From WJMT01 sp964445575 (GTDB taxonomy: Bacteria; Acidobacteriota; Aminicenantia; Aminicenantales; Aminicenantaceae): a DNA stretch of 64,000 nucleotides. The position numbers and the translations under genes are program-made. The DNA lies in the NCBI GenBank assembly GCA_964445575.1, contig CAYULB010000001.1, positions 124,001-188,000 of the forward strand, read 5' to 3'. Of this stretch, positions 16,027 to 23,727 are shown piece by piece. The notes below the pieces were generated by a model. That model was not told the DNA's origin and did not search any database. It saw only the letters and a list, made by a program, of their open reading frames with translations. How positions within the stretch are numbered: the stretch's first letter is position 1; the number at the start of each line of letters is the position of its first letter.

Positions 16027-17559
16027 ATGAAAAAGGTTTCTCGGAGGTCTTTTATCAAGACAGCCGCAGCCACCGCTGCTTTTACTGCAGCCAGTCCTAT
16101 TTTAACTAGAGGATGGTACAGTCTTTCTCAAGCTGGCAAAACAGGATATTTTGAGAAAGAATTTGGCATTACAGACCATCTGTGTGAAAAAGTTCTAAGA
16201 GAAGCCCTTTCCAAGGGGGGTGATTTTGCGGATCTTTTCTTTGAACATACCATCAGCAATTGGGTCATTCTTGAAGATGGAAACGTTAACAGAGCCTACA
16301 GTGATGTAGCCCTGGGTGTGGGGATAAGGACAGTGAAAGGCGATCAAGTGGGATATGGTTTCACTCAAGAACTTTCTGAAAAGTCAATGGTTAAAGCGGC
16401 TTCCACAGCTGCGACCATTGCTGATAATAAACCTCAAAAAATTTCGAGTGAGTTTATAGAGCTGATTACCAAGAATTTCTATCCCTTAAAAACATTACTG
16501 ACTTCAGTCCCCCTTGAATCAAAGTTGCCGCTGGTTCAGTCCATTAACGACAAAGCTTTTTCTCTTTCTCCTCTGGTAGTCAAAGTCAATGCGTCTTTTC
16601 ATGACCAGCAAAAACGAATAATGGTCGTGACTAGTGAAGGAATAAAAGCTGAAGACCTTCAACCCAGAAATTATCTGAATGCGTCGGTAGTAGCTGAAAA
16701 AGACGGAAGAAGGGAAAGAGCCGGATGGAACTTGGGCGGCCGAAGGGACTTTTCTTATTATTCAGAAGCAGTAATAAATGAAGTTGCCAAAGAGGCTGTA
16801 GAGAGAACTTTGAAATTATTTGATGCGGTTCAACCTCCGGCTGGAGAAATCCCTGTTGTGCTTGGTCCAGGAGTAACTGGAGTGCTGCTTCATGAAGCCA
16901 TAGGCCATGGGATGGAAGCAGATTTCAACAGAAAGAAGGTCTCCATTTACAGCAACATGCTGGGAGAAAAAGTGGCTGAGCCTATAGTGACAATAATCGA
17001 CGATGGAACAGTTCCCCATCTTTCCGGTTCTATTAATTTTGATGATGAGGGGACTCCAGGACAAAAAACAGTTTTGGTGGATAAAGGTATTTTGTCAAGC
17101 TACATGCACGATAAAATCTCAGCTCGGTATTATAAAGTCAATCCAACCGGGAATGGACGGCGTGAAAGTTATCAGCACTATGTTCAGCCCCGCATGAGGA
17201 ATACCTACATGCTGGGAGGTCCTTCTACTCCGGATGAGGTGATTCAGGAAGCAGAAAATGGGATATATGTCCAGGATGTGAGCAATGGCCAGGTTAAAAT
17301 AGGAGAAGGCGACTTTGCTTTCTATGTATCCCAGGGCCGTTTGATCGAAAACGGGAAGCTCACGGCTCCTATCAAAGATATTAACATTATGGGAAATGGG
17401 CCCAAAATGCTGAAAAACATAACCATGGTGGCAAATGATTTTGAAATGGCAAAAGGAGGCGGGGGAGCCTGTGGCAAAGGAGGACAGGCCGTCCCCGTAG
17501 GTTTTGGTCAGCCGACCTGTCTTGTGAAATCCCTGACTGTAGGCGGGGTAAGAGGATAA
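16027..17559 (+). CDS. tldD: TldD-family metalloprotease with Tat signal
   Basis: A 510-residue TldD-type protein, the catalytic half of the TldD/TldE heterodimeric metalloprotease. The zinc motif is HEAIGHGME starting at His289. The C-terminal GGGGACGKGGQ region is also typical. The N-terminus has a twin-arginine signal, SRRSFIKTAA, followed by a hydrophobic run, so the protein is probably exported or membrane-anchored, unlike the cytoplasmic E. coli enzyme. A strong ribosome site (AAGGAGGAAGAG) precedes it. tldE follows after 13 bases. Confidence 0.93.
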   Translation: MKKVSRRSFIKTAAATAAFTAASPILTRGWYSLSQAGKTGYFEKEFGITDHLCEKVLREALSKGGDFADLFFEHTISNWVILEDGNVNRAYSDVALGVGIRTVKGDQVGYGFTQELSEKSMVKAASTAATIADNKPQKISSEFIELITKNFYPLKTLLTSVPLESKLPLVQSINDKAFSLSPLVVKVNASFHDQQKRIMVVTSEGIKAEDLQPRNYLNASVVAEKDGRRERAGWNLGGRRDFSYYSEAVINEVAKEAVERTLKLFDAVQPPAGEIPVVLGPGVTGVLLHEAIGHGMEADFNRKKVSIYSNMLGEKVAEPIVTIIDDGTVPHLSGSINFDDEGTPGQKTVLVDKGILSSYMHDKISARYYKVNPTGNGRRESYQHYVQPRMRNTYMLGGPSTPDEVIQEAENGIYVQDVSNGQVKIGEGDFAFYVSQGRLIENGKLTAPIKDINIMGNGPKMLKNITMVANDFEMAKGGGGACGKGGQAVPVGFGQPTCLVKSLTVGGVRG

Positions 17560-17572
17560 AAGGAGAAAACAA

Positions 17573-18895
17573 ATGAACAAAGAACTCTATGAGTTAGCAG
17601 ATTGGTCTGTGAAAACAGCAAAATCTTCAGGAGCAGATGAATGCAGAGTCCAAATAAACAACCAGAGGTTGGTAGAAATATCTTATAGAAACAGAAAACC
17701 CGAAAACATTAAAGAAGCTTCTACCAGAGGATTGAATGTGGAAGTTTATGTTGATGGAAGGTATTCAGTTCAGAGCACCTCTGACCTCCGCAAGCCAGAT
17801 GTTACGGAGTTTATCTCAAATGCTGTCTCTTCCACTAAACTGCTAGCAAAAGACCCTTCCAGGAGTCTTCCGGATCCCAATTATTATAAAGGAAGAGCAG
17901 AGATAGACCTGGAATTGGTCGATCTTGAACACAGGGGTTTCAGTCCAGAAGAAAGGCATAAGATGGTCAAAGACATTGAACAATCCTGCCTAGAAAAAGG
18001 GGGAGACAAAGTCATTTCTGTAACTGCAGAAGAGCAGGACAGCCATGTGGAAGAGGTCATGATGACAAGCAATGGTTTTGAGGGGTACAATGAAGCAACC
18101 GTTTATGTGGCAGTGGCGTCTATGACAGCGCAGGATGAAGGGGATCGAAGACCCAGTGATTATCATTTTGTGGTCTGTACCCATAAAAAAGAAATGCCTA
18201 AACCAGAACAGATAGGCAGAGAGGCAGGGGAACGGACACTCAGCTTACTGGGAGCTAAAAAAATCAAGACTGAAAAACTTCCCATCATATTAGAAAACAG
18301 ACAGGTTCCCAGGTTTTTAGGTGGATTTCTTGCAGCTATGTATGGAAGCAGTATTCAGCAGAAAAGGTCTTTTCTTGCAGACCAAAGAGGAAACAAGATC
18401 GGCAGTGACTGTTTCACATTGATAGACGACCCGTTCATAAAACGAGGTTTGGGAAGCCGGCTTTATGATGGAGATGGATTGGCTTCTCAAAAAAGAATCA
18501 TGATTGAAGAAGGTGTATTAAAGGACTTTTATATTGACTGGTATTACAGCCAAAAATTAGGTTGGGAACCCACCACTGGCAGCCCTTCTAATTTAGTTAT
18601 CCCTGAAGGCAACCGTTCCGTTAAAGAAATCATGAGAGACCTGGGTAGAGGAATATTCATAACTGGATTTATTGGAGGAAATTCAAATTCAACTACAGGG
18701 GACACTTCTATAGGAATCATTGGACAGCTTTTTGAAAGTGGTGAACCTGTCCAAGCTGTTTCTGAGATGAACATAGCTGGGAATCATCTCAAATTCTGGC
18801 AGAGGCTGGTGGAAACCGCAGACGATCCTTGGATTTATTCTTCATTTCGCACTCCCAGTCTTGTGTTTGAAGATGTCGTGGTTTCGGGTTTATAA
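17573..18895 (+). CDS. pmbA: TldE/PmbA-family protease partner subunit
   Basis: A 440-residue partner of TldD. It shares the overall fold (EEVMMTSNGFEGYNEAT, TTGDTSIGIIGQLFESGEPV) but lacks the HExxxH zinc motif, as expected for the non-catalytic subunit. There is no signal peptide, although its partner carries a Tat signal. It follows tldD by 13 bases with ribosome site AAAGGAG. Family knowledge: TldD/TldE trims unfolded or modified peptides. No modified-peptide precursor gene is visible next to the pair. Confidence 0.9.
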   Translation: MNKELYELADWSVKTAKSSGADECRVQINNQRLVEISYRNRKPENIKEASTRGLNVEVYVDGRYSVQSTSDLRKPDVTEFISNAVSSTKLLAKDPSRSLPDPNYYKGRAEIDLELVDLEHRGFSPEERHKMVKDIEQSCLEKGGDKVISVTAEEQDSHVEEVMMTSNGFEGYNEATVYVAVASMTAQDEGDRRPSDYHFVVCTHKKEMPKPEQIGREAGERTLSLLGAKKIKTEKLPIILENRQVPRFLGGFLAAMYGSSIQQKRSFLADQRGNKIGSDCFTLIDDPFIKRGLGSRLYDGDGLASQKRIMIEEGVLKDFYIDWYYSQKLGWEPTTGSPSNLVIPEGNRSVKEIMRDLGRGIFITGFIGGNSNSTTGDTSIGIIGQLFESGEPVQAVSEMNIAGNHLKFWQRLVETADDPWIYSSFRTPSLVFEDVVVSGL

Positions 18896-18981
18896 ATCTG
18901 CTCCCTTTTTTGTTTTTTTGAAGTAGATTCAATAATTATTCTTGAAGTAAAAAAAAGAAAAGTGTATCCTTTTCTCAAAAA

Positions 18982-19737
18982 ATGGAAGAATATGACCCAG
19001 AAAAGCTGAACATGCAGTTCAGGCACGCCAGAGCAGAGGAAGTTCTCAACTGGACAGTTGAGAAAATCTATCCGGATGCAGCTATGACTTCTTCCTTTCA
19101 GGCATCCGGGTTGGTATTGATACACATGATCCGAACAATCCAAGTGGATTTTCCCATTTATTTTATAGACACAGGTTATCATTTTCCGGAAACCCTGGAG
19201 TTTAAGGACAGATTGATCCATGAATGGGATTTGAACGTGATAGCAATTAAACCCCCACCTCTGAGAAGGAATTCATGGGCGGGAAATGGAGAGCCTCTTT
19301 ATAAAAAAGATCCTGATTTATGCTGCCGTTTGAACAAAGTGGATCCTCTAAAAAAAATTAAAAAGAAATTAAATATTTCAGCGTGGTTGTCTGCAGTAAG
19401 AAGAGACCAGAACTCAAATAGAGCTTTTTTTAACATGTTTATGTATGACCGAGAGGGTTATATGAGGATCCATCCATTGATTCACTGGAGTCGAGAGAAG
19501 GTATGGCAGTATATATATTCCCATAAACTGCCTTTTCATCCCCTCTATGACCAGGGATACACTTCCATTGGCTGCTTTCCACCAGTTTGCACCACTAGAA
19601 ATTTATTAGAAAAAGGTTCCAGAAGTGGGCGGTGGTCGGACACAAAAAAAACAGAATGCGGTCTTCATCTTGACCTGGTAAAAGAAGAAGAGGAGGCATG
19701 GATTCAGCAGCTTAAATTAAGAAGGAAGAAAAAATGA
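18982..19737 (+). CDS. CysH-like adenylylsulfate/PAPS reductase family protein
   Basis: A 251-residue reductase of the CysH family, which reduces APS or PAPS to sulfite. Seen: SSFQASGLVLIHM, FIDTGYHFPET, the vicinal pair Cys114-Cys115 (LCCRLNKVDPL), HPLIHWSREKVW and the catalytic KTECGLH (Cys226). The second Fe-S pair is unusual: GCFPPVCTT gives Cys198-x4-Cys203 instead of the CxxC of characterised APS reductases. The ribosome site is weak. Its last 4 bases overlap the next gene, so the two are coupled. No sat or cysC gene is present. The substrate could be APS or another adenylylated sulfate. Confidence 0.8.
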   Translation: MEEYDPEKLNMQFRHARAEEVLNWTVEKIYPDAAMTSSFQASGLVLIHMIRTIQVDFPIYFIDTGYHFPETLEFKDRLIHEWDLNVIAIKPPPLRRNSWAGNGEPLYKKDPDLCCRLNKVDPLKKIKKKLNISAWLSAVRRDQNSNRAFFNMFMYDREGYMRIHPLIHWSREKVWQYIYSHKLPFHPLYDQGYTSIGCFPPVCTTRNLLEKGSRSGRWSDTKKTECGLHLDLVKEEEEAWIQQLKLRRKKK

Positions 19738-21062
19738 ATAAAAAAAGAAAGAAATTTTATCTTGAATGCAACAGCTGTGGAGAAAAAATCGAGACTTTTG
19801 ATACATGGTTTAAAAACAGACAGAGATGCCCCAAATGTGGGGACAATAAAGCGGATGTTTTTTATACAGATGGGATGGCCCGTATTGAGGATTTGCTTCA
19901 TGATAAAGATGTCTATTTTTCAGGTTTATGGCGTTACTTTGATTACTTGCCGCTGAATAAAAAAGAAAATATTGTAAGCTGTGGAGAAGGACTTGTTCCC
20001 ATTGATAGATGGAGGTTTTTAGAAAGATTTGCTGAAGAAAATTATGGAATCACGTTAAAGGTGTTTGCTCATAGACATGACGATAATTTTGCTACCGGGA
20101 CTTTTAAAGATTTAGCAGGTTCCATGATAGCCAGTGTGCTCAAAGAAAACGGGATTAAGACTTATGTAACAGCTTCTACCGGAAATGTGGGAGTGGCTTA
20201 TGCTCGTTATCTGGCTGCAGCCGACATCACTTTATATGCCTTTATTCCCAATAATTCTTCCCATGCCCAGGAAGCAGAGATAGGTTGTTTTGGCCAGAAA
20301 GTTTTCAGAGTGAATGGAGATTATCAGGCTGCCAAAGAATTGGCTCATGAGTTTTCAAGAAAAAATGGGATACTTCTGGCTGCTGGGAATTTTGATCCCA
20401 TGAGAATTGAAGCTAAAAAGACCATGGTTTATGAGTGGCTGCGCTTAATGCTGGATTTCCCCACTGTTTACATCCAAGCTCTTAGCGGAGGGACAGGGCC
20501 TTTAGGGATTGCCAAAGCATGCCGGGAACTTGAAGGCATGGAAATTTTTAAAAGAATGCCCCGCTTTATACTTACTCAAACAGATAAATGCGCTCCCATG
20601 GCAGATGCTTGGGCGGAGGCAAAGAAAAAGGGATTTCCCGAAGGATGGGAAAAATCTTATCCCATATACCATGACCCTGAGACCATTATCCCTACCTTGG
20701 CAACAGGATATCCCAAGACCTATCCTATTGTCAGTAAATTAGTCTATCAAAGCGGGGGAGAAATAAATGATTTTCCAGAAGTAGACACCATTCCGGTGAC
20801 ACGTTTGATAGCCTATGAGTCAGCTGTAAGAATAGGGCCTGCTGCAGCCATAGCTGTAGGTGGATTTTTTAGGTCTTTAAGTGACAGTCTCTTAAAGGAT
20901 GGCGATGTGGTTATTATCAATATAGGGGAAGGGATAAGAAGAGCACCGGGCTTTATGTCGAAATTAATTTACAGCACAACCAGGGTGGATACCATAGAAG
21001 ACTGCAAACTTATGGACAGAGAAAAATACAAAAAGAAGCTCTGGGAAGATATTATCAAATAA
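19734..21062 (+). CDS. threonine-synthase-fold PLP enzyme with N-terminal zinc ribbon
   Basis: A 442-residue fold-type II PLP enzyme. Residues 8-41 carry CNSCG and CPKCG, a zinc-ribbon-like start. The PLP lysine is Lys125 in ATGTFKDLAGS and the cofactor phosphate loop is LSGGTGPLG. By sequence style it is a threonine synthase (O-phosphohomoserine to threonine). The 4-bp overlap with a sulfite-forming CysH-type enzyme raises the alternative of cysteate synthase, a threonine-synthase paralogue known from methanogens that joins O-phosphoserine and sulfite. The sequence alone does not decide between these. Confidence 0.75.
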   Translation: MNKKRKKFYLECNSCGEKIETFDTWFKNRQRCPKCGDNKADVFYTDGMARIEDLLHDKDVYFSGLWRYFDYLPLNKKENIVSCGEGLVPIDRWRFLERFAEENYGITLKVFAHRHDDNFATGTFKDLAGSMIASVLKENGIKTYVTASTGNVGVAYARYLAAADITLYAFIPNNSSHAQEAEIGCFGQKVFRVNGDYQAAKELAHEFSRKNGILLAAGNFDPMRIEAKKTMVYEWLRLMLDFPTVYIQALSGGTGPLGIAKACRELEGMEIFKRMPRFILTQTDKCAPMADAWAEAKKKGFPEGWEKSYPIYHDPETIIPTLATGYPKTYPIVSKLVYQSGGEINDFPEVDTIPVTRLIAYESAVRIGPAAAIAVGGFFRSLSDSLLKDGDVVIINIGEGIRRAPGFMSKLIYSTTRVDTIEDCKLMDREKYKKKLWEDIIK

Positions 21063-21065
21063 AAA

Positions 21066-21656
21066 TCAATAAAGTCTTTCTACAATAGAAAGAACAGAAA
21101 GACAGTGATATCTGGTAATGGAGTTTTTATTAACACAGGTGGCCCTTTCCACAATCAGAATACCTAAAGGGTAGTCTTTCCATGTATAGAGATACAGGTC
21201 ATTTTGGGAGTTGGTAATGGATGCAAGTTCCTTAGCACCTGTTTTGAGTTCAGGCAGCCCCAGTTCTCTTAGGACCTTATTTAAAGACGAGGGGTCTTCC
21301 AGGTGGAAATAGCGGCGTGACGGTTCCATTTTAAGATCTAATTTAGGCTTTGGGTTTTGAAAGATATATCTTGTATAACCTTCTCTAGGTTTATGATGTC
21401 CTTTTTCAACAGTGTAAACAAGCTGGGATTCTTTTTTTGGGAAAAGATATGATTTTACCTCTGAGAGTGTGATTTTTTTCGCATCACTCTGGTTTAAATA
21501 AAGAAGACCCAACATGAGAAAAAGGAAGAGAATAGCTCCTCTGATGAAATTTTCCTTCTCTCCTTTTATCCATATTTTTATAAGCCAGAAACAAGAAAGA
21601 AGAAGAAGAAAGGCCAGAACATCTGGGAGAGTGATCGAAGAGATAAATTCTTTCAT
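21066..21656 (-). CDS. hypothetical membrane-anchored protein
   Basis: A 196-residue protein with two hydrophobic segments near residues 10-28 and 37-53, then a soluble domain containing KGHHKPREGYTRYIFQNP and a C-terminal region with WKDYPLGILIVERATC. No family recognised. Its end is 3 bases from the end of the convergent threonine-synthase-like gene. It lies 28 bases downstream of the DUF6305-like gene on the same strand, so the two may form an operon. Confidence 0.65.
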   Translation of the reverse strand: MKEFISSITLPDVLAFLLLLSCFWLIKIWIKGEKENFIRGAILFLFLMLGLLYLNQSDAKKITLSEVKSYLFPKKESQLVYTVEKGHHKPREGYTRYIFQNPKPKLDLKMEPSRRYFHLEDPSSLNKVLRELGLPELKTGAKELASITNSQNDLYLYTWKDYPLGILIVERATCVNKNSITRYHCLSVLSIVERLY

Positions 21657-21684
21657 TTGTATGGCTATTAAATTTTATTAAAAA

Positions 21685-22308
21685 TTAGCGCGAAAATATT
21701 TTGTCTAGTTCTTTAAGAAGATCAAGGTTTTGCTCAACTACTACCAAGGGTATATTTTTATTTTCAGCGATTAAAGTGAAGCGTCCGTCTTGGTTTCCTT
21801 CTTTGTTAATCACAAGAATGTCAGAATGAGGAGCAACCGCATCTATGCTCAACTCGTCTGTGTTATCTCCAGGAGCAGCTCCTCGGGCTCTCCTTTTCAT
21901 CCCCTCGATATGAGCTCCTATGATGGTTATGCCCTGGTTTTGAGCTTCCTCAATAAGGGATTCTATTCTTGATAGTTCATCCTCCATGGATATACCTGCT
22001 GCGCCCATGCCTTTAAGGCTTGCTCCCATCACAATAATCAGTGATTTATAGGGAGCCCCGGATTCTTTTGCTGAAACCAATTCTTCAGCTTCAGCCTGCA
22101 TAAGGGCTGTGTAGGCTGGGTTGGGATTCTCAAAACCAATTTTCATAAATATGACTTTTATCATGGTAGCTCCTGGACTTTGGCCGCATGATGTAATCAG
22201 TGCCGGCAGCTCAGCCTTAGGTGCTTCTGTGCTGCTGCACAAAAGAGAGGAAAACAAGAATAAAAAGAGGAGGTATGATAAAAAGATTTTTTTGAATGCA
22301 TTGTGCAT
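21685..22308 (-). CDS. DUF6305-like exported protein
   Basis: A 207-residue exported protein. The start at 22308 is preferred over the upstream in-frame codon because it follows CAGGAG and begins a clean signal peptide ending near FSSLLCSSTEA. The mature part starts LPALITSCGQSPGATMIKV, a pattern I associate with the DUF6305 family, followed by VMGASLKGMGAAG and a Rossmann-like alternation ending IPLVVVEQNLDLL. No catalytic site is recognised. The family's function is not known to me. The hypothetical membrane gene follows on the same strand. Confidence 0.65.
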   Translation of the reverse strand: MHNAFKKIFLSYLLFLFLFSSLLCSSTEAPKAELPALITSCGQSPGATMIKVIFMKIGFENPNPAYTALMQAEAEELVSAKESGAPYKSLIIVMGASLKGMGAAGISMEDELSRIESLIEEAQNQGITIIGAHIEGMKRRARGAAPGDNTDELSIDAVAPHSDILVINKEGNQDGRFTLIAENKNIPLVVVEQNLDLLKELDKIFSR

Positions 22309-22391
22309 GATAAACTCCTGGTTGGGATTTTCATTATAAAATTTAATATTAAATAGCCCCCATGTCAAATAATAACAAAGCTTATATCTAT

Positions 22392-22644
22392 CCTGAACTA
22401 TTCATAAAAAAATGGCGATGTTTTTATTATTAATTTATTTCCAGCGATTTACAAGATTTTTTCAAGAACAATGCCTTGAACATTTTTTCTGTTTGTATTT
22501 TTTATATTAATCGCCATTTTTTTACCATTAAGGCAAGCCGATCTCACTGCATCTGCTTCGTTACAGGGCATTCGTAGTGAAAGACCACGACTTCATGCCC
22601 AGTGCCTTGCATCTGCAGCAACCTCGACTTGTGAATAATCCAGG
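22392..22644 (+). mobile_element. MITE-like element, long form, with 5-bp target duplication
   Basis: 253 bp from CCTGAACTATTCA to TGAATAATCCAGG, flanked by TCTAT on both sides (22387-22391 and 22645-22649). The left half is the AT-rich ATGGCGAT/ATCGCCAT hairpin. The right half is G+C-rich with its own hairpin (CATTCGTAGTG to CTTCATGCCC and CTGCATCTGC to GCATCTGCAG). No open frame. It lies in the divergent region between the DUF6305-like gene and the MerR-type regulator. The remaining 22650-22930 holds nothing recognisable. Confidence 0.85.
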
Positions 22645-22932
22645 TCTATTAAATTTTTTTATTCAACTATCCGTGCTGCCGGCCTAACTCCTTTGCCTTC
22701 TCGTTTCATGTCGCCGGGTTCTTCCCGCTTTTTCTCCCCTTGCTTTCAATCTTTTAACCATTTCTGGAAATTGAACTGATATGTGTGTTCATGGGTATAA
22801 TAGCATTAAACTTATCAGATACCCCTAAGGGAACATGAGGCATTGAATGGTTTCTTGAGCTCAATTCTATCATGAGCCAGGGAATTTTTCTAACTTTAGC
22901 TTGGAGGGGGTAAAAGATAATTTAGAAATCTC

Positions 22933-22961
22933 TTGACACAACTCAAAATAAGAAATAACCT
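22933..22961 (+). promoter_or_regulatory. possible sigma70-type promoter for the MerR/radical SAM pair
   Basis: TTGACA at 22933-22938 and TAACCT at 22956-22961 with a 17-base spacer; an alternative -10 is TATACG four bases further. It is 46 bases upstream of the regulator's ATG. The -35 is perfect but the -10 is weak, as expected where an activator is needed. Confidence 0.4.
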
Positions 22962-23007
22962 ATACGTACACTGATGGATTAAATAAAAGTGAACGTAAAG
23001 GAATAAT

Positions 23008-23727
23008 ATGGATCAAAAAATGATGTTGAAATATGAATTTCTGGAAAAGGCAAAGATAAAGGAGTCAGAACTTAAACAGTGGCAGGACTTAAGATTAATA
23101 AAGCCAGAGGGGATAACAAGCGGAGATGTTCCTTTTTTCACCAAAGATGCTCTTGAGAAGGCCCTAAAAATCAAGGATCTTGTTAATATAGGTTATGAGT
23201 TTAAGGATATTCAGAGAATAATCAAAAAAGTAGGATTTCCCGGAGAAAACAACCAAGTCAAGAAGCTAGATAAAGGGAATAAATATTTGACGGTGGGAAT
23301 GCTTGGAGAAAGCGTGGGAGTGAGTTCCCGAACCATTAAGTATTGGGAGGACAAGGGAATCATAGAACCTGATATGCGAAGCGATGGCGGATTTCGTCTC
23401 TATTCAGATTCTTATATTTATCTATGCAAATTGATCAAAGACATGCAGCTTTTTGGATACTCGCTGGAAGAAATAAAAGAATCCTCTGACTTATTTCGTG
23501 ATTTCTTAGTTATCAACAGAGGTCTTGAGAATTGTTCACCTAAAGAGGTCGAAGCAAAACTGAATGTCATGTTAGAGAGAATTGAAAAGCTATATAAAAA
23601 GATGGATCAGTTTAAGAAGGGTATTGATAGATGGGAAGAACTTTTGAATAAGAAAAAAAAGGAAATCATGTCCCTGAAAAACCAGAATAAAAAAAGACAT
23701 AAATCAAAAAGGAAGCAAAAAAAATGA
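23008..23727 (+). CDS. transcription regulator with two tandem MerR-type DNA-binding domains
   Basis: A 239-residue protein with two MerR-like winged helix-turn-helix domains. The first, about residues 8-70, is divergent (AKIKESELKQWQDLRLIKP, then GYEFKDIQRIIKK). The second, about 93-160, is canonical (GESVGVSSRTIKYWEDKGII, RLYSDSYIYL, GYSLEEIKE). A coiled coil and a very basic tail (KKRHKSKRKQKK) end the protein; there is no metal- or drug-binding Cys set. ATGA overlap (4 bp) with the radical SAM gene implies coupled expression and suggests it regulates that gene or acts with it. A tandem MerR layout is uncommon. Confidence 0.8.
   Translation: MDQKMMLKYEFLEKAKIKESELKQWQDLRLIKPEGITSGDVPFFTKDALEKALKIKDLVNIGYEFKDIQRIIKKVGFPGENNQVKKLDKGNKYLTVGMLGESVGVSSRTIKYWEDKGIIEPDMRSDGGFRLYSDSYIYLCKLIKDMQLFGYSLEEIKESSDLFRDFLVINRGLENCSPKEVEAKLNVMLERIEKLYKKMDQFKKGIDRWEELLNKKKKEIMSLKNQNKKRHKSKRKQKK

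Noticed and set aside
18895..18981. Strong intrinsic terminator after tldE
   Set aside because: A T-rich tract is present but no stable stem precedes it.
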